Shown here piece after piece: positions 17,628 to 25,029 of a DNA stretch of 54,062 nt. The stretch spans positions 1 through 54,062 of the forward strand of contig CAKZKR010000093.1 of assembly GCA_937124615.1 (NCBI GenBank), in the 5' to 3' direction. The stretch is from an uncultured bacterium (GTDB lineage Bacteria; Hydrogenedentota; Hydrogenedentia; Hydrogenedentales; Hydrogenedentaceae). The notes under the pieces are model-generated. The model searched no databases. It worked only from the letters and a program-made list of their open reading frames with translations, and was not told the origin of the DNA. The translations under genes were made by a program, and so were the position numbers. Position 1 is the first letter of the stretch; each line of letters opens with the position of its first letter.

Positions 17628-19754
17628 ATGAATCAAAAAATCCTTTTGAAAATTGGTTTTTTTATGGGTTTGCTATTTTGTTCTTTTCATAATTTTTTAA
17701 TTGCAGAGGCTCCGGTAGTTTTGTATGTAGTCCCGGGCGATGGCTGTTCTGGAAATGGAACTCGTTCGTCACCATTTACTTCTTTGATTCAAGCCAGAGA
17801 TTATATCCGTGAATTAAAGCGTACGAAAGGACTTCCAGAGGGTGGTGTAGAAGTAATATTAAAGGAAGGGGAATATAACATAAAAGATACGATAATTTTT
17901 ACAGAAGAGGATAGGGGTACACTTCAATCCCCAATTATTTATCGAGCGGAAAATGATGGATATACAGTCTTTTCTGGGGGGATTCGTTTACAAGAGTTTA
18001 AAAAGGTGGAAAGTGAATCAGGTTCTGAGCGACTTCGCACAGATGTAAAAGATAAAGTCTATGTTGTTGATTTGAAAAAAAATGGAATAAAACAGTTGCC
18101 TCCTTTGGATTTGGCAGGATTTGGAAGTTTGAAGGTCCGTACAGAAGATAGGAGTTATAGAAACTTTAATACTTATCCCTGTCCCGAATTGTTTTTTAAT
18201 AAAATTCCAATGACCTTGTCTCGGTTTCCCAACGAAGGATTTTTAAAGGTTGTGGGTGTTCAAGGAGAAAAAGAGGAACAATCAGATAGGATGAAGAATA
18301 TTCGGTTAAAATTAGAAGGTTGTCCTTTGACGGAATGGGCCAAAGAAGCCAATATTTTACTTTACGGATATTGGTATTATGATTGGGCGGATTCTTATGA
18401 GTCTGTTATCTCTGTAGATACAGAAAACAGAGAGGTTTTATTAGCAAGTCCAGGTTCTGCTTATGGTTATCGTGAAGGAGCCCGGTTTTATGCGATAAAT
18501 CTATTATGTGAATTAGACCAGCCCGGAGAATGGTATATTGACAGAGAAAATCTCTTTCTTTATTTCTACCCGCCGGCCTCTCTGAATGGGGCCGTTGTAG
18601 AGTTGTCTCTTTTGGATAAACCTATGGTAATTTTTGATAAAGCCAATTATATTTCTATTGAGAATATTCACTTCCGTTTAGGAGCCTCCAATTTGGTTCA
18701 GGTTTTTGATGGAGAGCAAATCCAGATATCAGGTTGTAGTTTTCGGGAATCGGCTGGGTATGGTCTGACTGTTAATATGGGAAAAAAACATCGTATTCAA
18801 TCTTGTGATTTTCATTACTTGGGCAAGGGTGGAATATATTTGAATGGGGGAGACCGTAAGACTTTAACGCCGAGCGGTTTTGTTGTTGATAATTGTTATT
18901 TTTCCAATCTGGCTCGTATTGACCATACCTATAATCCAGCGATATATATGAATGGCGTTGGACATAAAATTTCTCATAACCTTGTTCATCACATACCCAG
19001 TAGTGCTTTCAGGTCTGATGTGAATGATACAGTTATTGAATTTAATGAAGTATTTGATGTTTTATTAGAGTCTGATGACCAGGGAGGGGCGGATATGTGG
19101 GGTACTCCAACCTTTCAAGGAGTTGTTTACAGGTATAATTATTGGCACCATATTGGGAGTTGGAAAGAAGGAAGCGAACAACCGGGATGTGGACATGCTG
19201 GAATCCGTCTGGATGATGCTATAAGTGGAGTCCATATTTACGGGAATATTTTCTATCGTAGTTCTGCAGGTGGATTTGGAGGTATTCAAATACATGGTGG
19301 GAAAGATAATTTGATTGAAAACTGTATTTTTGCAGATTGTCGAATCGGTATCAGTTGTTCCCCATGGGCCAAGGATCGTTGGATTCTTTTTGTAAAAGAT
19401 GCAATGGATAATCCTGCGATTGATAAAGAATTATATCTTCAGCGTTATCCAGAATTGCAAAACCTTTTAGAAAATAATAATAAAAATACTGCTCGAAAAA
19501 ACATCTTCTGGAATTGTGGTGAAATAGTAGCAAGGAAACCATCTAACTTTATATATGAAAATAATTTAGAGACAAAAGATCCACAAATATTTCCTGAAAT
19601 GGATTCAGGGAATTTTATAGTTAATGTTGAAACCTTAAAAGCACAAAACTTTGAATTCTCTTCAATCCCCTTCGAAAAAATAGGTCTTTACAAAGACCAA
19701 TATCGCAAAGAATTGCCTGTGGATGTAATTCAAAAAGCCAGAATGGCACGATAA
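17628..19754 (+). CDS. Exported right-handed parallel beta-helix protein
   Basis: A 708-residue secreted protein. A signal peptide covers about residues 1-28, followed by YVVPGDGCSGNGTRSSPFTSLIQARDYI, the typical opening of secreted beta-helix (pectate-lyase-like) proteins. Between about 340 and 620 there are many short repeats with Asn/Gly/Asp turns (ISIENIHF, IQISGCSF, HRIQSCDFHYLGKGGIYLNGG, IENCIFADCRIG), characteristic of PbH1 coils. The substrate is likely a polysaccharide, but no lyase or hydrolase catalytic set can be assigned by eye. I prefer ATG 17628 over in-frame ATG 17607, because AGAAGGAAAACAAG stands at good distance before the former. The gene appears to be a single transcription unit. 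Confidence 0.75.
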   Translation: MNQKILLKIGFFMGLLFCSFHNFLIAEAPVVLYVVPGDGCSGNGTRSSPFTSLIQARDYIRELKRTKGLPEGGVEVILKEGEYNIKDTIIFTEEDRGTLQSPIIYRAENDGYTVFSGGIRLQEFKKVESESGSERLRTDVKDKVYVVDLKKNGIKQLPPLDLAGFGSLKVRTEDRSYRNFNTYPCPELFFNKIPMTLSRFPNEGFLKVVGVQGEKEEQSDRMKNIRLKLEGCPLTEWAKEANILLYGYWYYDWADSYESVISVDTENREVLLASPGSAYGYREGARFYAINLLCELDQPGEWYIDRENLFLYFYPPASLNGAVVELSLLDKPMVIFDKANYISIENIHFRLGASNLVQVFDGEQIQISGCSFRESAGYGLTVNMGKKHRIQSCDFHYLGKGGIYLNGGDRKTLTPSGFVVDNCYFSNLARIDHTYNPAIYMNGVGHKISHNLVHHIPSSAFRSDVNDTVIEFNEVFDVLLESDDQGGADMWGTPTFQGVVYRYNYWHHIGSWKEGSEQPGCGHAGIRLDDAISGVHIYGNIFYRSSAGGFGGIQIHGGKDNLIENCIFADCRIGISCSPWAKDRWILFVKDAMDNPAIDKELYLQRYPELQNLLENNNKNTARKNIFWNCGEIVARKPSNFIYENNLETKDPQIFPEMDSGNFIVNVETLKAQNFEFSSIPFEKIGLYKDQYRKELPVDVIQKARMAR

Positions 19755-19901
19755 AACATTTCTTGACTGAGACTTTTCGGCTTTACTTTTTTGTACGCTT
19801 ACCTATTAAAAATCCTATAATTGATTTTATGGAATTTTACCTTTAATTAGCCATTTTTATTTAAATTCTGGCAAAAATTTTAAAATTTTTTAAAATTTTT
19901 C

Positions 19902-19928
19902 TAAAGTTTTTTCTAAAGTTGCCGATAA
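19902..19928 (+). promoter_or_regulatory. Sigma-28 (FliA) promoter of the flagellin cluster
   Basis: TAAAGTTT (19902-19909), an 11-bp spacer and GCCGATAA (19921-19928) match the flagellar sigma-28 consensus at every position. The spacer contains a second partial -35 copy (TAAAGTT at 19914-19920). A/T tracts lie just upstream at 19875-19900. Transcription would start near 19935, giving a leader of about 240 nt before the first flagellin. Confidence 0.9.
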
Positions 19929-19934
19929 AATAGA

Positions 19935-20176
19935 TGTAAAGCGGTAAAAGAAACATTTGAAAATTGAAAACAAAAGGGTGTCCGAAGGCATTGAAAGGAG
20001 GTGGCACCGGTAAATGTCAGTTCGGACCTGGGCGATGTTAAAAGTTGAATAAAAGTGCTTAGGTATGTCGTAGGGACGCGACAAAAGCCAAAGCATGAAA
20101 AGTTGTTTTGGTTAAGGGACAATCAAAACAACAAAATGCAAGGAAGCATAAAAACCAACTCATGGAGGAATTTGTT
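19935..20176 (+). promoter_or_regulatory. Structured 5' leader of the flagellin mRNA
   Basis: The region between the sigma-28 promoter and the first flagellin start has no credible gene but has two hairpins. Hairpin A pairs 19980-19992 with 20013-20027 (GTCCGAA/TTCGGAC extended by GGCATT/AATGTC across a two-base bulge) and carries AAGGAGG in its loop. Hairpin B pairs 20102-20113 with 20121-20132 (12 pairs, one G-U) around the loop AAGGGAC. GGA motifs in hairpin loops are the known recognition feature of CsrA/RsmA proteins, which control flagellin in other bacteria. Use of that system here is inference. Hairpin B has no U-tract, so it is not an intrinsic terminator. Confidence 0.5.
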
Positions 20177-20992
20177 ATGGGTCTTAGGATTAACACAAAT
20201 GTGCCGTCGCTGAATGCGGCACGAGTATTAAGGCGTTCAACGCTGGACTTGAATAAAACATTAGAACGACTTTCGAGTGGACTGAGAATCAATCGTGCAG
20301 CAGACGATGCGGCGGGGCTTGCTATTGCGGAAGCGTTCCGTTCCATTGTTCGTGGTTCCAATGTCGCTCAGAGGAATGCACAGGATGGTATTAGTCTTGT
20401 TCAGACTGCGGAAGGGGCATTGAGTGAAACTACGAATATATTGCAACGGATACGCGAATTAGCAGTGCAGGCAGCAAACGGCACTCAGAGTGATAACAAT
20501 CGTGCTGCAATTAACACGGAGGTCCAACAGTTATTACAACAAATTGACAAGATTGCTGTCGATACCGAATTTAATGGGATATATGTGCTAAGTGTAACCC
20601 AAACTATTACCTTACAGGTCGGTGCTTTCAGTGGTCAGGTAATGGCAATAACTGTTGGTGGTGCAAAAACAAATGACCTTGCTGTTAATGCGGTAAATGT
20701 ATCTACAATGGCAGGTGCTGTATCTGCATTGTCATTAGTGGATAATGCTTTAAGGAGTGTAAATACTCTTCGCGCTACTCTGGGTGCTTATCAGAATCGT
20801 CTGGAATTCACTATTAACACACTGGCTATTCAGGAAGAGAATTCGTCTGCTTCGGAGAGTGCTATTCGCGATGCAGATATTGCACAGGAGACAGTTCGGT
20901 TTACCCGGAATCAAATCCTGGTAAACGCAGGTACTTCTGTACTTGCCCAGTCGAATATCGTTCCACAGACGGCCTTGCAACTGTTAAGGTAA
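20177..20992 (+). CDS. fliC: Flagellin 1
   Basis: A 271-residue flagellin, the filament subunit exported by the flagellar type III system. The N-terminal D0/D1 half (MGLRINTNVPSLNAARVL, LSSGLRINRAADDAAGLAIAE, LQRIRELAVQAANGT) and the C-terminal half (LGAYQNRLEFTINTLA, SAIRDADIAQETVRFTRNQIL, PQTALQLLR) are complete. Only a short central linker remains, so the outer D2/D3 domains are absent. The start is set at ATG 20177, because the following three flagellins begin with the same MGLRINTN and GGAGG lies at 20164-20168. The frame is open further upstream but there is no homology there. It is the first gene after the sigma-28 promoter. Confidence 0.95.
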   Translation: MGLRINTNVPSLNAARVLRRSTLDLNKTLERLSSGLRINRAADDAAGLAIAEAFRSIVRGSNVAQRNAQDGISLVQTAEGALSETTNILQRIRELAVQAANGTQSDNNRAAINTEVQQLLQQIDKIAVDTEFNGIYVLSVTQTITLQVGAFSGQVMAITVGGAKTNDLAVNAVNVSTMAGAVSALSLVDNALRSVNTLRATLGAYQNRLEFTINTLAIQEENSSASESAIRDADIAQETVRFTRNQILVNAGTSVLAQSNIVPQTALQLLR

Positions 20993-21092
20993 CCAAAAAC
21001 TTAAACAGTAAAGGGCGTCATAAACATGGTAAATAACTAAACTATAGGCAAGGAAAGCCAAAAATAAATAAGTAACTCAAGGAGGAATAATT

Positions 21093-21908
21093 ATGGGACT
21101 TCGTATTAACACAAATGTGTCCGCGTTAAATGCGGCCCGTGTACTACGCCGTAGTACGCTGGACTTAAACAAAACGTTAGAACAATTGTCCAGTGGCCTG
21201 AGAATCAATCGTGCAGCAGATGATGCGGCCGGACTGGCTATTGCAGAAAGTTTCCGATCCCAAGTTCGTGGAAGCCAGGTAGCTCAGCGAAATGTTCAGG
21301 ACGGTATCAGTTTGGTTCAAACTGCAGAAGGTGCTCTGAGTGAAACAACGAATATTCTGCAACGAATTCGTGAATTGGCCGTTCAAGCGGCCAATGGGAC
21401 ACAAAGTGACACCAACCGTGCTGCAATCCAGACAGAAGTGGAACAGTTGGTAAGTCAAATTGATAAGATTGCAACAGATACAGAATTTAATGGTATAAAA
21501 GTACTTACAGGAACACAATCTGTTGTGATGCAAGCAGGGTATTTGCAAGGACAAACTCTAAGTTTAACCATTAGTGGAGCCACAGCGGCAATACTGAGTG
21601 TTAACAACATCGCAGTGTCCTCTCGTGCTCTTGCAGAATCAGCTATTACAATAGTTGATGACGCTTTGAGAAATGTAAATACCTTGCGAGCCACGCTGGG
21701 TGCCTATCAAAACCGGATGGAATTTACAATTAATACCTTAGCGATACAGCAGGAGAATTCTGCAGCATCCGAAAGTGCTATCCGTGATGCAGATGTTGCA
21801 CAGCTAACTATTCGGTTTACGCGGAACCAGATACTTGTAAATGCGGGAACTTCTGTATTAGCACAAGCCAATGTTGTCCCACAAACAGCGTTGCAGTTAT
21901 TGCGGTAA
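21093..21908 (+). CDS. fliC: Flagellin 2
   Basis: Second flagellin, again exactly 271 residues, with intact D0/D1 termini (LSSGLRINRAADDAAGLAIAE, LQRIRELAVQ, SAIRDADVAQLTIRFTRNQIL). Differences from flagellin 1 concentrate in the central segment at about residues 125-205 (VLTGTQSVVMQAGYLQGQTLSLTISG). AAGGAGG stands 9 bp before the ATG. The 100-bp gap from flagellin 1 has no clear promoter, so read-through from the sigma-28 promoter is likely. Confidence 0.95.
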   Translation: MGLRINTNVSALNAARVLRRSTLDLNKTLEQLSSGLRINRAADDAAGLAIAESFRSQVRGSQVAQRNVQDGISLVQTAEGALSETTNILQRIRELAVQAANGTQSDTNRAAIQTEVEQLVSQIDKIATDTEFNGIKVLTGTQSVVMQAGYLQGQTLSLTISGATAAILSVNNIAVSSRALAESAITIVDDALRNVNTLRATLGAYQNRMEFTINTLAIQQENSAASESAIRDADVAQLTIRFTRNQILVNAGTSVLAQANVVPQTALQLLR

Positions 21909-21993
21909 TTTGTGGGGAATAGAGGTTTGTTAAAATTTGAAAGATTAGATAAAAAAACATGGATGGGATAATAACTCATGGAGGAAATTAGTT

Positions 21994-22809
21994 ATGGGTT
22001 TAAGAATTAACACAAACATACCGGCTATTAATGCCAGCCGGGTACTCCGCAGAACAACAGCGGATTTGAACAAGACACTGGAACAACTATCCAGTGGGCT
22101 TCGTATTAATCGTGCGGCGGATGATGCGGCCGGACTCGCTATCGCGGAGGCCTTCCGTTCTCAGGTTCTGGGAACGGGTGTGGCTCAGCGAAACGCACAA
22201 GATGGTATTAGTCTTGTTCAGACGGCAGAAGGTGCTCTGAGCGAAACGACGAATATCTTGCAACGTATGCGTGAATTGGCGGTTCAAGCAGCCAATGGTA
22301 CCCAGAGTGATGCTAATCGGTTAGCGATACAAAGTGAAATTAATCAATTGGTTCAGCAGATAACAGCTATCGCAACGGATACAGAGTATAACGGCATCAC
22401 AGTATTGAATACAACCAGCGTTATTCAGATTCAAGCAGGAATCTATTCGGGGCAAACGCTTGCTTTGAGTATGGCTTCTGCAACTGCAGCAGCACTGGGT
22501 GTCAGTACTTTGAGTGTCGTTTCGGCGGTGTTAGCCGCATCTGCAATTAGCGTTATAGATGCAGCGTTGGGAACCGTAAATACCTTGCGGGCACGATTGG
22601 GTGCTTATCAGAATCGGCTGGAATTTACTGTGAATACCCTTGCAATTCAACAGGAAAATGCATCCGCTTCTGAAAGTGCTATTCGTGATGCCGATATTGC
22701 TCAAGTGACGATACGCTTTACCCGTAATCAGATTTTGCTGAATGCAGGAACATCTGTATTGGCACAAGCGAATATAGTTCCTCAAACAGCATTACAGTTA
22801 TTGAGGTAA
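21994..22809 (+). CDS. fliC: Flagellin 3
   Basis: Third flagellin of 271 residues. The termini are conserved. It differs by LQRMRELAVQ in place of LQRIRELAVQ, and by a distinct central part (VLNTTSVIQIQAGIYSGQTLALSM, then an Ala/Val/Ser-rich stretch). Its ribosome-binding segment, CATGGAGGAA, is nearly the same as in front of flagellin 1. The gene is followed by a strongly folded intergenic RNA segment. Confidence 0.95.
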   Translation: MGLRINTNIPAINASRVLRRTTADLNKTLEQLSSGLRINRAADDAAGLAIAEAFRSQVLGTGVAQRNAQDGISLVQTAEGALSETTNILQRMRELAVQAANGTQSDANRLAIQSEINQLVQQITAIATDTEYNGITVLNTTSVIQIQAGIYSGQTLALSMASATAAALGVSTLSVVSAVLAASAISVIDAALGTVNTLRARLGAYQNRLEFTVNTLAIQQENASASESAIRDADIAQVTIRFTRNQILLNAGTSVLAQANIVPQTALQLLR

Positions 22810-22903
22810 AGTATACTCGGGGGCAGGGTTTTCCCTGCCTCCGTCTGGCAAATATACTTTCAGAGAGATTCCTTTCAGGGAAATGGCGTGGATCCCCTGA
22901 AGG
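22808..22903 (+). promoter_or_regulatory. Nested hairpin between flagellins 3 and 4
   Basis: An outer stem AAAGTATA (22808-22815) / TATACTTT (22853-22860) encloses an 11-pair stem (22818-22828 with 22833-22843, one G-U) closed by TTTT. A second hairpin pairs 22871-22880 with 22895-22903. No U-tract follows, so this looks like an mRNA processing, stability or partial-attenuation element rather than a full terminator. The other flagellin gaps are shorter and lack it. Confidence 0.5.
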
Positions 22904-22969
22904 TTCGTCTGAGAGTACAAAGAAAAGGAATTCTGGATAATAAAAAGTACACTCAAGGAGGTAAGAACT

Positions 22970-23785
22970 ATGGGACTTCGGATAAATACAAATATCCCGG
23001 CGCTAAACACAGCTCGGGTTTTGCGGAAGTCAACACTTGACCTTAATAAGAGTTTGGAAAGGTTAAGTAGTGGTTTGCGTATTAACCGGGCTGCAGATGA
23101 TGCGGCGGGGCTTGCAATAGCAGAAAGTTTCCGGGCTCAGGTTCGTGGGACAAGTGTTGCTCAACGGAACGCACAAGATGGTATTAGTCTGGTGCAAACA
23201 GCAGAAGGTGCATTGAGCGAGACCACAAACATATTGCAACGAATCCGAGAGTTGGCTGTACAGGCGGCCAATGGGACATTGAGCAGTGCGAATAGAAGTG
23301 CATTGAATACCGAAGCACAAGAATTGCTTTCACAAATTGACAAAATTGCCAATGATACGGAATTCAATAACCTTCGGATACTCAGTGCGACAGGTAGCGT
23401 AATTCTCCAGGCAGGTCCAAATCAAGGGCAAACTCTTACGGTGGTAATAGATGCGGCCAATGCGAGTGTATTAGGTGTAAGTGGAATTACCCTTGCTTAT
23501 GCTGATTCTGCTGCCGCCGCAATTAATAGGGTAGATGATGCTCTAAGAAGTGTCAATACTTTAAGAAGTAAGTTAGGTGCCTATCAGAATCGTCTGGAAT
23601 TTACAATAAATACGCTTGCCATTCAAGAAGAAAATGCAGCATCTTCGGAAAGTGCTATTCGTGATGCAGACATTGCTCAAGAGACCATACGGTTTACACG
23701 CAACCAGATTTTGGTGAATGCGGGAACTTCTGTTCTTGCACAGGCGAATATTGTTCCCCAGACAGCATTAGCGCTATTGAGATAA
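22970..23785 (+). CDS. fliC: Flagellin 4
   Basis: Fourth flagellin of 271 residues. It has complete D0/D1 ends and its own central segment (NNLRILSATGSVILQAGPNQGQTLTVVIDA), and ends PQTALALLR rather than ALQLLR. AAGGAGG lies upstream of the ATG. It is the last flagellin in the array, and flaG begins 20 bp later with its own strong AAGGAGG, so they share a transcript. The 160-bp gap before this gene could hold a separate regulatory signal. Confidence 0.95.
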   Translation: MGLRINTNIPALNTARVLRKSTLDLNKSLERLSSGLRINRAADDAAGLAIAESFRAQVRGTSVAQRNAQDGISLVQTAEGALSETTNILQRIRELAVQAANGTLSSANRSALNTEAQELLSQIDKIANDTEFNNLRILSATGSVILQAGPNQGQTLTVVIDAANASVLGVSGITLAYADSAAAAINRVDDALRSVNTLRSKLGAYQNRLEFTINTLAIQEENAASSESAIRDADIAQETIRFTRNQILVNAGTSVLAQANIVPQTALALLR

Positions 23786-23805
23786 AGTAAAGGAGGCGGA
23801 GCACT

Positions 23806-24207
23806 ATGGGTATGTCGCGTGTCGATTTTAAAAATGTCGCGGCTCTTCCTGTGGCTGTACGCGGAGAGACTCCGCTACCCGCTCCGCCTCGCATCCCTTC
23901 TCAACAAGGTACGGGAACAGAGAGAGAAGATATACAAACAGTTGTTCCCGGCGAGGCGGAACCAAGAGCCGATTTTGAAAGAGAAATTATTGAGCAAATA
24001 ATGAGCGAAGGAAGAGATGTTTTAAAGAAATTAGAACTTCCCATAACAAGTACACGGTTAAAGGTTGACGAGGAAAATCAACGAATAGTTATTCAGATAT
24101 TGGATGCAAAGAATCAGGTTATACGGCAGATTCCACCTGAGGAATGGCTAAAGTTCTTATCACGCTGGCAAAAGGTTCAGGGTTTGTTTTTTAACGAACA
24201 AATATAA
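23806..24207 (+). CDS. flaG: FlaG family protein
   Basis: A 133-residue protein whose C-terminal half (TRLKVDEENQRIVIQILDA, VIRQIPPEEWLKF) is the FlaG signature. FlaG proteins are small cytoplasmic factors that affect filament length in several bacteria and are usually encoded beside flagellin or fliD. The N-terminal 60 residues are Pro/Glu-rich and probably disordered. The gene directly follows flagellin 4. No fliD, fliS, fliW or csrA lies in this window. Confidence 0.88.
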   Translation: MGMSRVDFKNVAALPVAVRGETPLPAPPRIPSQQGTGTEREDIQTVVPGEAEPRADFEREIIEQIMSEGRDVLKKLELPITSTRLKVDEENQRIVIQILDAKNQVIRQIPPEEWLKFLSRWQKVQGLFFNEQI

Positions 24208-24257
24208 ATAATTACCTAAAATTTAGTATATGAAAAGAAGGGGGTGTATTTTTGTTT

Positions 24258-24935
24258 TTATGGAATAATGACCCAGGCGCCGGGGACGCACTTATCACTT
24301 AGTTTCTGTCCTAAAGGACCGTTTTTAATTTTTTGAAAGTCTTCACTTCCCTCCGGTAACTGAATCGTCTGTCCCGATTTGGCCCGTTGAATCCGTTCCA
24401 GAGCATAAATCGATTCAACTTTAGATATTGACATATCGGGAATATTTTTATTTAGATTGGCTATCTCTTTATATAATGCTTTTCTATCCTTATTCTCATC
24501 AGAAAGCAATCTCTGTATTTCATTTTTTTTCTCTGCTTCTTTTAAGGCATCGCACTCTTTCAGTTCTAAATAGCCCCGGTTGTTTTCTGCAAGACATCCT
24601 AGATTTTTTAGCTGTTCTATTTGTTCAAACCGTTCCCGCATACGGTCTGCAATCTCTTTGGCTAAGGGGGAAACCGTTGCCAATGCTTCTGCGTAGGCAG
24701 GTGTAAATAGATGGAAGTCGGATCCTAACCAACTGGTTTTATTCGAATCATTTTCAGATTTAACAGGTAATTCATCTGTTTTCTTTTCCACATAATCTAA
24801 AAGACTACCGGCCTGTTCCTGAACATGACGAATATCAAGGGTGATATGGGCTTCTATCGTGTGTCTGGTTTGCAAAACACAGTTAATACTCAACAAAAGG
24901 CCTATTCCAAAGAGGAAACATACAATCTTCTTCAT
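24258..24935 (-). CDS. YnbE-YdbL-like fusion lipoprotein (DUF1318)
   Basis: A 225-residue exported protein. The C-terminal part (about 85-225) has the YdbL/DUF1318 pattern: a helix-rich region, NRGYLELKEC, KALYKEIANLN and a final PGAWVIIP. The N-terminus has a signal sequence ending in a cysteine (LLSINC, an atypical lipobox). It is followed by HTIEAHITLDIRHVQEQAGSLLDYVE, which resembles the mature end of the YnbE lipoprotein. Upstream on the same strand lies a ydbH-like gene, and the order ydbH-ynbE-ydbL is that of Escherichia coli. Because the gap is too small for a separate ynbE, I read this gene as ynbE fused to ydbL. ATG 24935 is chosen, with AAGGA eight bases upstream, over an upstream in-frame TTG at 24953. 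Confidence 0.65.
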   Translation of the reverse strand: MKKIVCFLFGIGLLLSINCVLQTRHTIEAHITLDIRHVQEQAGSLLDYVEKKTDELPVKSENDSNKTSWLGSDFHLFTPAYAEALATVSPLAKEIADRMRERFEQIEQLKNLGCLAENNRGYLELKECDALKEAEKKNEIQRLLSDENKDRKALYKEIANLNKNIPDMSISKVESIYALERIQRAKSGQTIQLPEGSEDFQKIKNGPLGQKLSDKCVPGAWVIIP

Positions 24936-25029
24936 ATTACTTATCCTTTTCAATTGAATGACTATCTTATTAGACGGATTATTAACTCATCTTATTTCAT
25001 TATACAATCTATTACTCAAAAAAATAAAT

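Noticed and set aside
20108-20176. In-frame upstream extension of flagellin 1
   Set aside because: It overlaps the leader hairpin, has no flagellin homology, and the other three flagellins all start at MGLRINTN.
20261-23367. Long antisense frames across the flagellin genes
   Set aside because: They recur at the same relative places in each copy and reflect the codon pattern of the conserved sense genes; none has a ribosome-binding site or known family.
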